Source: JAEXNA01 sp037968995
Lineage (GTDB): Bacteria > Vulcanimicrobiota > Xenobia > Xenobiales > JADMJV01
NCBI GenBank assembly: GCA_037968995.1
Contig: JBBKWP010000414.1
Location: 1-16,848, forward strand
DNA: 16,848 nucleotides
Direction: 5' to 3'
The notes under the pieces were generated by a model. It was given only the letters and a program-made list of their open reading frames with translations. It made no database searches and was not told the DNA's origin. Position numbers and translations under genes: made by a program. Of the stretch, positions 6,226 through 13,873 are shown one piece after another. Numbering within the stretch: the stretch's first letter is position 1; each line of letters begins with the position of its first letter.

Positions 6226-7758
6226 ATGTATCGACGAATACTTTTCATTTTATTGGCTCTGGTCACCATCGCGGGGTGCGGCGGAAGCGGTGCTGGCAGT
6301 GACGGGAACGGCGGCTTTAGCGGCCTGTCAGCTTTTGGGGTCAATGGAGGCGCGTCCTTTCCCGGCGTGACAGGGCCTAACGTAGGACCGGGGACCGGCA
6401 GTCCAATCGTCTTCGGTCCCGATCGACGTGATGTCGTCCTCACCGAAATTACGGTAGCTCCCCCCTCACTCACCCTGGCCATCGGAGGTACCGCGACTTT
6501 GACGGTGACCGGTACCACCGAAGCTGATGGCATTGTTCCTTTGCCCGGCGACACCACGGCGGTGGTCACGTTTGAGCTCAACGACCCGTTGGTGGCCTCG
6601 GTTAGCCAGAGCGGTCTTGTCACGGCTATCGCCGTTGGCGCGACCCAGGTGACCGTGACAGTGGTCAATGGAGGAGTGACATTCACTGAGACGGTGGAGG
6701 TGTTTGTGACTCCCGGCGGTCTTACGGCGCTGGCATACATCCTCGTCTCAAACCCTACGCCGAATGGAAGTGGAGGCTCAATGTCCTCCATCGCTGTGGC
6801 GCCCGATGGCACGTTGAGTGTGGTGGACGACAATTCCAGTGTCAATCGGGTTCTTGGTATTGCCGCAACACCTTCTGGGGACTTCGTTTACGCCGGTAGT
6901 TTCTTCGGCTTTGGCGGAATGGGTTCGGATATTTCCATATTCTCCGTCAATCGTAGTACCGGTTTCCTCACCTTCCTTCCGCCACCCGTTCTCGCGATCT
7001 TGGCCGGGGTTCAAAAGATGGTGATCGATCCGACGGGAAGATTTCTCTATGTCCGGGAGTTCACCGCGCCGCTCTCCGGTTTTGTGATAGGCAACGACGG
7101 GAGTCTGACTCCCAATCCGGCCGTCTTGAATTTCGACTCAGGAGCGGGTGGCTCCACGATACCCGTATTCAACGCTGTCGGGGATCGCATGTATCTCGCT
7201 GATGCCGGCGACGATTCGATCGTGACGCTCATTGTCAGCACTCTTGATGGCGGTCTGACGTCTTTTGGGCCAGAAGTCCCAGCGGGCAACAGTCCCAGAA
7301 ACTTAGCCCTCGGTGCGGACGGAAACTTTCTCTACGTGAGCAACGCGGACGCCGAGGTTCGCAGTTTCAGCGGGGCCGACAGCGGCAATCTGTTGCAAGT
7401 CGACTTTGCCACCGTCGATCCCAATCCCGGTCCCATGGCGGTTCACCCCACCCTGCCGATACTTTATGTGGCCGGAACTTCGGACACGGTCCAAGCGGTC
7501 CCGCTGGAACCGCTGGGTGGGCTGGGCCTTCCCGCCGCTCCGCTGCCTACTGGGAATAGGCCCACGACGGTTCTGGTCGCACCGGGCGGAAACTTTCTCT
7601 ATGTGGTCTGTCGAGGCAACTCTCCGGGCACTCCATCCGCGATCAGCGCCTACAGTATCAACGGTACCACCGGACAACTGACGTTTCTACAAGACTATGA
7701 GTTTTCCGAGCTTTCTTTTCCAAGCGATGCTGTGATCGTACCGTCTGTTGGTCTGTAA
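6226..7758 (+). CDS. Lipoprotein with Ig-like (Big2) domain and lactonase-type beta-propeller
   Basis: A 510-residue secreted lipoprotein. The signal peptide MYRRILFILLALVTIAGC ends in a lipobox with Cys18; the next residue is Gly, so outer-membrane sorting is expected under the E. coli +2 rule. A Gly/Ser-rich linker follows, then a bacterial Ig-like domain at about 65-160 (APPSLTLAIGGTATLTVTG, NDPLVASVSQSGLVTAIAVG). The rest (about 165-505) is a run of propeller blades with recurrent cores: PTGRFLYVREF, GNFLYVSNAD, TLPILYVAGT and GGNFLYVVCRG. These are typical of 6-phosphogluconolactonase-like (PF10282) or YncE-like surface proteins. Enzyme activity is not assured; many such proteins are structural or binding modules. 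ATG at 6226 is preferred over the longer frame from 6154 because of the G-rich SD and the signal peptide. Confidence 0.88.
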   Translation: MYRRILFILLALVTIAGCGGSGAGSDGNGGFSGLSAFGVNGGASFPGVTGPNVGPGTGSPIVFGPDRRDVVLTEITVAPPSLTLAIGGTATLTVTGTTEADGIVPLPGDTTAVVTFELNDPLVASVSQSGLVTAIAVGATQVTVTVVNGGVTFTETVEVFVTPGGLTALAYILVSNPTPNGSGGSMSSIAVAPDGTLSVVDDNSSVNRVLGIAATPSGDFVYAGSFFGFGGMGSDISIFSVNRSTGFLTFLPPPVLAILAGVQKMVIDPTGRFLYVREFTAPLSGFVIGNDGSLTPNPAVLNFDSGAGGSTIPVFNAVGDRMYLADAGDDSIVTLIVSTLDGGLTSFGPEVPAGNSPRNLALGADGNFLYVSNADAEVRSFSGADSGNLLQVDFATVDPNPGPMAVHPTLPILYVAGTSDTVQAVPLEPLGGLGLPAAPLPTGNRPTTVLVAPGGNFLYVVCRGNSPGTPSAISAYSINGTTGQLTFLQDYEFSELSFPSDAVIVPSVGL

Positions 7759-7764
7759 GTACAT

Positions 7765-8232
7765 AACACACAGACATTGGCCAGCGCTGCGGGCTGCTGG
7801 GTCAAAACCTGGAAAAATTGAGGGCGGCAGCGATCTGGGCCGCTTGGCGTGAGCTTCCTGAAATCACGACCCTCGGTGTCCCCGAAAAAGCGCCCGCCGG
7901 CTACCAAGATTGGCTGGCGCTCCTAGAACAGTGGTGGGACGGGTCTCGAAAGAGCGAGCAGACCCCCATTCAGATACCGATTCAGACATGGATCATCGCC
8001 GTCGCTCTCGAAGCTTCTAGGGTTCACGACTCTGAAGAAAGCCTGGAAGAACGCTGGCCCGGGCGATTTTCGCCGGACGTTCTGCTAAATGGAACAAAGA
8101 CCTGTCAAAATCCACTCCCAAGTCTCCCTTCTAACACTCAAGAGCTTGATCGCGCTGCTATACGCCATAGCGCTCGAACTTGGGCATCCTCACCGCGAGC
8201 AGCTGCTACAACCTCGGTGCCTCGGCTGCTGA
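7765..8232 (+). pseudogene. Probable decayed coding remnant
   Basis: An open frame begins right after a TAA at 7764-7766 with protein-like content and coding-like codon use from about 7776 to 8110. Readable pieces include IGQRCGLLGQNLEKLRAAAI, WAAWRELPEITTLGVPEKAP and WIIAVALEASRV. It has no ATG or GTG start; only a TTG at 7818 without an SD. After about 8110 this frame turns into low-quality Arg/Ser-rich sequence, while the next frame becomes protein-like (TLKSLIALLYAIALELGHP) and stops at TGA 8230-8232. That pattern fits an old gene that has lost its start and taken a frameshift. I recognise no family. It could also be a short real gene with an unusual start, or two small genes. Confidence 0.4.
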
Positions 8233-8340
8233 GCACGTTGTGCTGTTCCGCGCGAGGTCGGCACGGGGTCGACCGGCGCAATCGGCAGGGCGCGCCTGGT
8301 CGTTCTGGTCAACGCGCCGACGGGTCGGAACAACGTAGGG
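8215..8340. other. GC-rich patch in the gene-poor gap
   Basis: By hand count 8221-8340 is 84 of 120 G+C (70%), while 7981-8040 and 8101-8160 are 50%. Frame 1 between TGA 8230-8232 and TGA 8341-8343 is open and reads, in part, EVGTGSTGAIGRARLVVLVN, which looks protein-like but has no start codon. With 8341-8459 it forms the remainder of a 700-base gap in which no intact gene could be defined. Confidence 0.4.
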
Positions 8341-8459
8341 TGACGAAGAAGCTTGGAGGAGATTGGCCCGGCTCCTGGCTTTGAGCCATCGCCCAAGAGT
8401 GTGAACACTAGCCCGGGCTTTGGAAAGGATAAACGCTCTCTTGAGCCAAGTATCTTGTC

Positions 8460-11180
8460 ATGAAGATTTTGTTAAGACGCTGCTTGTTTTCTTTATGTAT
8501 CCTGTTCGTTGTCAGTCTCTGGGGTTGTGGTAGTTCCAGCGGCTCACCCTTCACGAACACTCCAGGTGCCGGCGGAAGCACACAGACCCTCGGTCTTGAG
8601 TTCGATCTCGAAAACCTTCCGTCCGGCGTGGACGAGATCGGGATTCTTGGGCTCGACAGTGGGGGAGAAGCAGTTCTGGAAATTGCGGTCCCGCCCACAG
8701 CTTTTCTAGAGTTTCAGGTTCCCACCGAAGCTGACAGAATGCTCGTCACTTATCTAGCCGAAAGGCGGATGGTGGGGGTCTCCGTCATCCCCACTCAAGT
8801 GGAGAGTCGGAGCGTTCGCGCCCAAACGATTAAGCCCACGATTTCGAGTTTAGAAGAAGCGGTAGAGGAGCTTCGACTCAACAATACCGACGTCGAAATC
8901 CCGCAGGATACGATCGTATTGTTGAAGGTGAACGCGGTATTGGCGAACTCCGATATCTTGGAAATAGGGAGAGCTGCAACTTGGGTCAGTAGCGACCCGA
9001 CCGTCGCCACCGTGAGAGACGGTTTGGTGAAGGGGATTTCGACGGGAGAGACCACGATTATTGCTCGTTTGGGTAGTTTTTCGGTAGAGACAACGTTGAC
9101 CGTGGGCGATCTTCCCGACAATCTTCCCGTATTCGATATTCCGAGCGGCGACGATTCGGTTATCGATCTGTCAGCCGGAACCCTAAACGGCAAGCCGCTT
9201 CCTGGCTGGAACGCCACCAACCAAACTGTGGTCGTAGAAAGTATCCAGAACTTTGCAAGCTTCAAGATTGTAGGTGGCCGAGATTTCGTTTTGAGTGCGC
9301 GGGAGTTCGTGAACTTAGGCGACGTCGTGATTAGGCCCAGTTCCCCTAGCAGGACTCCGAACTCCTATCTCTACTCACCGAACCAAGTATCGGTCCTCAA
9401 CTATGACGCTTCAGGCTACACCCCGGTGGACCAATTTGGTAATCCCACAAAGGCGAACACGGGATGGGGCGGAGGAGATTTCGTTGCTTTATGTGACGAT
9501 TCTGTTTTCTTGACGGGATTAAATTGCAACGGTTCTATGTCTTCAGGCCCGGCTGGACGAGGTGGAACCGTTGTCGCAGACGGAGCTCAGTATGTTTCTG
9601 TCTCAGGATTCAACTCCACCCTTTCTGTTGATGCTGCCCAGATACCCGGTGACATATTCGTGCGTTCTCAAGATAGGCTCGGCATCGGCACTAACACAGC
9701 GTCACAGGTTTCAGCACGCGCCTTCCGTCAGGAGAATTTGGAGGCGGGAAGGGGCGGTCGGATCACCATGGTCGGGAGGAACGGAATCGATATTGACGGG
9801 ATTGAGCTCCTCGCTTCTGGCGGCCAGGCACCAGATAGTGGGCCGGGCGGCCCCGGGGGCGACATAACGCTGATTTCCCTCTCCGGCGAGATAACATCAA
9901 GCGGTCTCTTGGATGCTTCTGGGGGTTCCGCAAACTATGGTGACGGCGGTGCAGGGGGACGTTTACGCGTCCTTGCCCAGTCTACGTCCATTCCAGGGGA
10001 GTTGGAAGCTACTGGAGGAGCGAGTGAGAATGGCTCCGGCGGAGCTGGGGGAAAAGTCATCGTTACGGGGACACCTGGCACGGTTTACGTCGAGGGCGGA
10101 CCTGGCAACCCCAATAGTGGTCCGAACGGCACGGTCACGATACTGGGGACCGCAGTCACAGTCGAACCGGGCACTCACGAATTCAACACTGTCACCGGAC
10201 GTTACGACGGGATAGATCTTCCCGGATGGGACCCGATCTATAAGGTGCTTACTTCGAGCAACTTTGAAATACTAGAGGGCGCGACGCTTGTGGCCGAAGG
10301 TCGAAATCCTTTTTCCTGCGAGGCTGACTCCTTTGCCATTGAGGGAGTATTGACGTTTCCGGGAGCCGACGTTTTCGCCCCGGCGCTTGCAACACCCGGG
10401 GGAAGCATCTTCCTCTCCTCCGATTCGGAAATCAATATTAGCTCGACCGGGGTTGTCCAGTCACCCGGCGGCAATTCCGACGGTCCAGGCGCCGACGGAG
10501 GCTTGGTCCAACTCTTCGCAGATATGGTAGATGTCAGCGGCCAAGTCAATTGTACAGCCGGCGAGAGCTCGGATGACGCGAGCGGGAGTGGTGGACTCGC
10601 CTTCATCAGTGCCGGCAGTTCGCTCAATGTAAGCGGCACGGTCGATTGTTCAGGTCGGGTCGGATTTAACCGTTCCGGTGACGGTGGAAAGATCGGAATT
10701 GTTTCGCTGGGTACCCTCGAGTGCTTGGGTTCTGTTCTGTGTCCGGCGGGCCAGGGCGGGCTCGCCGGCGGGCGGGGCGGGGCCATTGCGCTGAGGTCTG
10801 TCGGAATGGCTATTCTCAATGAAGTGAACTGCAACGGAGCCGACTCGGGAATACGAGTGGGCGATGGCGGAGAGATCGCCATCACCGGCTCGGCAGATAT
10901 CACCTTGCAAGGTCCGGTTAGCACCAACGCGGGCTCCTCCGACCAGAATCAGCTCGCCAATGGTGGCACTATCCTCATCGACGGACGACAAACGGTATCT
11001 GTTACAAGCAAAGGCTCGGTCAGTGCTAACGGTTCGGCTGTTGTGGGTGCTGGTGGGGCCACTAGCATCGATGGCCAAGGAGGCACGGTCCGCATCAATG
11101 GAGACCAAGGAGTCACTTTTGCCACCTCGCCACGACCTGTGAGTGCAGATGCCGGCGGTACGATTGAGATTACGCCGTAG
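8460..11180 (+). CDS. Large lipoprotein with Ig-like domain and Gly-rich beta-solenoid
   Basis: A 906-residue lipoprotein. The signal peptide MKILLRRCLFSLCILFVVSL is followed by WGC, lipidation at Cys23 (Trp at -2 is unusual). An Ig-like (Big2-type) domain lies at about 150-217 (TWVSSDPTVATVRDGLVKGISTGETTI). From about 300 to the end the protein is built of short repeats rich in Gly, Ser, Asn and Val, such as SGGQAPDSGPGGPGG followed by DITLISLSGEITSSGLLDAS, with GDGGAGGRLRVLAQ and GSGGAGGKVIVTG in turn. This resembles the right-handed parallel beta-helix of surface adhesins of the filamentous-haemagglutinin or polymorphic-outer-membrane-protein kind. No C-terminal anchor or autotransporter barrel is seen, so the lipid is the likely anchor. 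ATG 8460 has no strong SD. Convergent with the next gene, 36 bases apart. Probable surface or matrix protein; ligand unknown. Confidence 0.85.
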   Translation: MKILLRRCLFSLCILFVVSLWGCGSSSGSPFTNTPGAGGSTQTLGLEFDLENLPSGVDEIGILGLDSGGEAVLEIAVPPTAFLEFQVPTEADRMLVTYLAERRMVGVSVIPTQVESRSVRAQTIKPTISSLEEAVEELRLNNTDVEIPQDTIVLLKVNAVLANSDILEIGRAATWVSSDPTVATVRDGLVKGISTGETTIIARLGSFSVETTLTVGDLPDNLPVFDIPSGDDSVIDLSAGTLNGKPLPGWNATNQTVVVESIQNFASFKIVGGRDFVLSAREFVNLGDVVIRPSSPSRTPNSYLYSPNQVSVLNYDASGYTPVDQFGNPTKANTGWGGGDFVALCDDSVFLTGLNCNGSMSSGPAGRGGTVVADGAQYVSVSGFNSTLSVDAAQIPGDIFVRSQDRLGIGTNTASQVSARAFRQENLEAGRGGRITMVGRNGIDIDGIELLASGGQAPDSGPGGPGGDITLISLSGEITSSGLLDASGGSANYGDGGAGGRLRVLAQSTSIPGELEATGGASENGSGGAGGKVIVTGTPGTVYVEGGPGNPNSGPNGTVTILGTAVTVEPGTHEFNTVTGRYDGIDLPGWDPIYKVLTSSNFEILEGATLVAEGRNPFSCEADSFAIEGVLTFPGADVFAPALATPGGSIFLSSDSEINISSTGVVQSPGGNSDGPGADGGLVQLFADMVDVSGQVNCTAGESSDDASGSGGLAFISAGSSLNVSGTVDCSGRVGFNRSGDGGKIGIVSLGTLECLGSVLCPAGQGGLAGGRGGAIALRSVGMAILNEVNCNGADSGIRVGDGGEIAITGSADITLQGPVSTNAGSSDQNQLANGGTILIDGRQTVSVTSKGSVSANGSAVVGAGGATSIDGQGGTVRINGDQGVTFATSPRPVSADAGGTIEITP

Positions 11181-11216
11181 AGCATCAGGCCCTCTATCAC
11201 CACCCAGGATGAGCTT

Positions 11217-13850
11217 TTAGGGAACGGCCACTTCCACACGTGTGGAACCGGTAACGCCTCCGAAAGAAGCGTTAACCGTCACCACCGGGTCGGTGATGAA
11301 CGGCGTGAAGAATATTAGTATTCCCGGCACCGAGCCGTTGATGGTAGCTTCGTGCGGCGGATAAGGAAAGCCGTTGGGCAGTTCTATCGACCAGCTAACT
11401 TGACCGGAGAGGTTCTCGATACTCTGATCGCTGTAGAATCCGATGGCCTCGAAGAGCGTGTTGGTTGAGGAATCCGGCAATATCGTATTGCTGGGGCTGA
11501 GGACGATTCGCTCTAGGCTTCGAGTCGGAACTGGCGTAGGAACTGGCACGGCGATGCTTGCGCTCAAATGTCTGCTTCGTCCACTCGAGGGGTCCATACC
11601 CTGCCAAGAGGCCGTGATGGTTTGGTCGCGTAGCGTGCCTACGCCTGGGTGCCATTGTAGCTGACCGGCTTCATCCCCGACGCTGACCACATCCAGTTGC
11701 CTCGAGTCACTGCTAATCCAGGTGCAATGCTGATTGACGCCTACTCCCCCGAACGTAGCTGAAACTCGGTTGCCTTCAGAGGTGAGCGAAAGTACGGGCG
11801 CTTCGGTCGGTCGAAAACCTGCGGCCACGATCTGGTCGTAGCCCTGGCTCGAATCAAAGCTCTGGTAGTTGACCAATAGAAAGGGATACTTTTGGCCAAA
11901 CAGACTGGTGAAAATGTCCGTTGCGTCTGTTCCGCGAGATGTGCCGTCTGAGAAATCGAACACCTGAACGGGAACGGTGCCCTGTACTTGCTGGTCAATG
12001 AGTATTATTCCGTTATCTAGTGACCCCTTTTGATAGGTTCCTTGAGCCGTGTTGGAGTCCAAATTCAGATACCATACTGTGCCATCCCAGTTTTCACTGG
12101 GCGAACTGAAACCCAAAGATTGCAATCCCGCAACCGCATCCGTAGAATTGGCCTGTAGAGCCAAAGCTCGAAGCTGGGTCAACTCATCGAGTGAGGGCAG
12201 ACGCCAGCCCTGTCCGTATCCGGGAAACGAAAATAACGTGGACTGGTGAATGAACTGGGCCGCTTCGTCACTCTCGTATGTCAGCGTGAGCGTATTGAAT
12301 ACGACGCTCTCGCTAACAATCTCAACGCTACCAGGATCGTAGGCAAAAACCGGAGCCTGTATTTGTGTACAGAAGATTGTCCCCGAAGGCGTCTCCGGAA
12401 CCGGCTGATACATTCTGGTCTCAAAAGCCGCTCCGGGATTTGCTAAATAGTCGTCGGAGTCGAGCGGAATACCGAGAAACTCTGCCTCCTCGACGAAATC
12501 TCGTTGAAATCCCGCCGAAGTCGATTGCGCCTCTTCAATCGTCCCCTGATCCAACGCTGCGTTTGCATTCTCCACCAAAAGATTTAACCCCATGAGTTGG
12601 TGCTGAATGTAGTAGTTGAAGAAGTTCTCATAAGGATCGAAGAGTAGCGGGTTTGACAACACAGGGCTCGAGGCCCAGACTCGCGCGGCCGAAGGATTAC
12701 TGAGATCCAGAGGCGGAACACCCAGTTCGAAGGCGAGCAGTTCCCGGTAAATCTTGAGGAGACTGGGGGATTCCGTTTTGCCGAGCAAGACATTGGAAAG
12801 GAGACGCAGATCCACTTGAGCATCGTATGCGGCAATGGTCGCAAGTTTCGATTGAGTGGAAGAACTTTGCGTGAACGGCGAATTCGTGATTGATGCCTCT
12901 CTCGCTACGTCGGCCAAGTTTACGGTCTGTGCTTGAATGTCCGCGACAGGGTCATCGAGTTCCGTGACCAAGCTCTGAGCTACGTCAAACAGGTCGCGGG
13001 CAGCTTCAATATTCTCGAGATTCGAAAAGTCCGTTTCTACGGCGCTCCCAAGTTTGACGACATCGCTTATTATTGAGGACAAATCCTCCCCCAGTTCCGC
13101 CACATAGTCGGGGCTACCAACGTTCAGACCTATCGCCTGAGTCACGGTGCCGATAACGGTCCCGATGGCATCTAAAGCAAGGTTGGTAGCTACCTTTACA
13201 GCGATCGCCGTCGCGACTTCCCCGAACTGTGGGCTCACAGGACCGCTCTCGACTAAGGACGACACGCAGGCAGCCACCCCACCTTTACTCGCTGCCTTCT
13301 CGAGAAATACGGAATGTCGGAAGTGGGACCGGCGTGATTCGTCGATCCCCCAACCGATCTCGATATCGCTCGGAATCTGAAAGGCTTGACGCACGAAGCT
13401 GTTGGCTTGTTCTTTGGAGACAGCTTTTTTCTGTTGGTAAAGCGCTGAGATTGTGGTCGGAATATTGCAAAAGACAGCTTCGGTACCGTCATAGCCGTTG
13501 ACGTTTGCGATAATGGGAAGATTCCATTCTGAATCGGACCCGAGTGACACAGCGACTCTAAACTCACTCGGTAGGGAGTCGAAATTCACTGGAATTCTAA
13601 AATTTCCGGTAGAATCAACGCTCACCGCCCGGAAACCGAGAGAAATATCCGACAGGTCTGTGATTTGTGCCGTTGCTCCCTGGGCCGGGCCATTCAATAT
13701 GGCTCTGCCGAAGACAATATCTGTTCCGGTGAGGTTCAACTCGTCCGATGCAAGATCGGGGTTGCCTGTCGAACTTCCGCATCCCGCAAGAGATATTGCC
13801 ATGACGAACAAGCTCCATACTAATCGATACAATCTTTTGCTCTCCACCAT
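11217..13850 (-). CDS. Lipoprotein with helical region, Lcl/DUF1566-like domain and Ig-like modules (paralog 2)
   Basis: About 877 residues, second of two tandem paralogs. The signal peptide MVESKRLYRLVWSLFVMAISLAGC ends in a lipobox at Cys24. It has the same order of parts as its neighbour: an N-terminal beta-rich domain (DSTGNFRIP), a conserved GIDESRR-HSVFL block, a long helical region beginning with a Gly/Ala-rich hydrophobic stretch, an Lcl C-terminal/DUF1566-like domain (GQGWRLPSLDELTQLRAL, WDGTVWYLN, IVAAGFRPTEAP), then two Ig-like modules ending TRVEVAVP. ATG 13850 is chosen because it aligns with the paralog's start and has AGGA 11 bases upstream; ATG 13862 and a TTG at 13877 that overlaps the upstream stop are alternatives. 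It lies 23 bases after the paralog, so the two are probably co-transcribed. Surface location is likely; function unknown. Confidence 0.85.
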   Translation of the reverse strand: MVESKRLYRLVWSLFVMAISLAGCGSSTGNPDLASDELNLTGTDIVFGRAILNGPAQGATAQITDLSDISLGFRAVSVDSTGNFRIPVNFDSLPSEFRVAVSLGSDSEWNLPIIANVNGYDGTEAVFCNIPTTISALYQQKKAVSKEQANSFVRQAFQIPSDIEIGWGIDESRRSHFRHSVFLEKAASKGGVAACVSSLVESGPVSPQFGEVATAIAVKVATNLALDAIGTVIGTVTQAIGLNVGSPDYVAELGEDLSSIISDVVKLGSAVETDFSNLENIEAARDLFDVAQSLVTELDDPVADIQAQTVNLADVAREASITNSPFTQSSSTQSKLATIAAYDAQVDLRLLSNVLLGKTESPSLLKIYRELLAFELGVPPLDLSNPSAARVWASSPVLSNPLLFDPYENFFNYYIQHQLMGLNLLVENANAALDQGTIEEAQSTSAGFQRDFVEEAEFLGIPLDSDDYLANPGAAFETRMYQPVPETPSGTIFCTQIQAPVFAYDPGSVEIVSESVVFNTLTLTYESDEAAQFIHQSTLFSFPGYGQGWRLPSLDELTQLRALALQANSTDAVAGLQSLGFSSPSENWDGTVWYLNLDSNTAQGTYQKGSLDNGIILIDQQVQGTVPVQVFDFSDGTSRGTDATDIFTSLFGQKYPFLLVNYQSFDSSQGYDQIVAAGFRPTEAPVLSLTSEGNRVSATFGGVGVNQHCTWISSDSRQLDVVSVGDEAGQLQWHPGVGTLRDQTITASWQGMDPSSGRSRHLSASIAVPVPTPVPTRSLERIVLSPSNTILPDSSTNTLFEAIGFYSDQSIENLSGQVSWSIELPNGFPYPPHEATINGSVPGILIFFTPFITDPVVTVNASFGGVTGSTRVEVAVP

Positions 13851-13873
13851 GGTGGTGTTCATCCTTTCGGGGG

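Noticed and set aside
6042..6845. Minus-strand 267-codon open frame rich in Thr, Val and Pro
   Set aside because: It is the antisense shadow of the Ig-like part of the propeller lipoprotein and has no SD-supported start or recognisable domain.
7781..7800. Possible terminator hairpin after the propeller lipoprotein (CCAGC/GCTGG)
   Set aside because: The stem is only five base pairs, there is no T-run, and it lies inside the open frame of the gene remnant.
8230..8343. Selenocysteine-type recoding at in-frame TGA codons
   Set aside because: No start codon or recognisable selenoprotein motif was found, and the surrounding sequence looks decayed; mentioned only as a remote alternative.
7818..8384. 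Single 188-residue gene in the gap between the lipoproteins
   Set aside because: Only the first part is protein-like; the second part turns Arg/Ser-rich while another frame becomes protein-like, so a remnant is the better reading.
10238..10927. Minus-strand 229-codon open frame rich in Pro and Ser
   Set aside because: Antisense of the Gly-rich solenoid; the Pro/Ser composition mirrors the Gly codons of the real gene.
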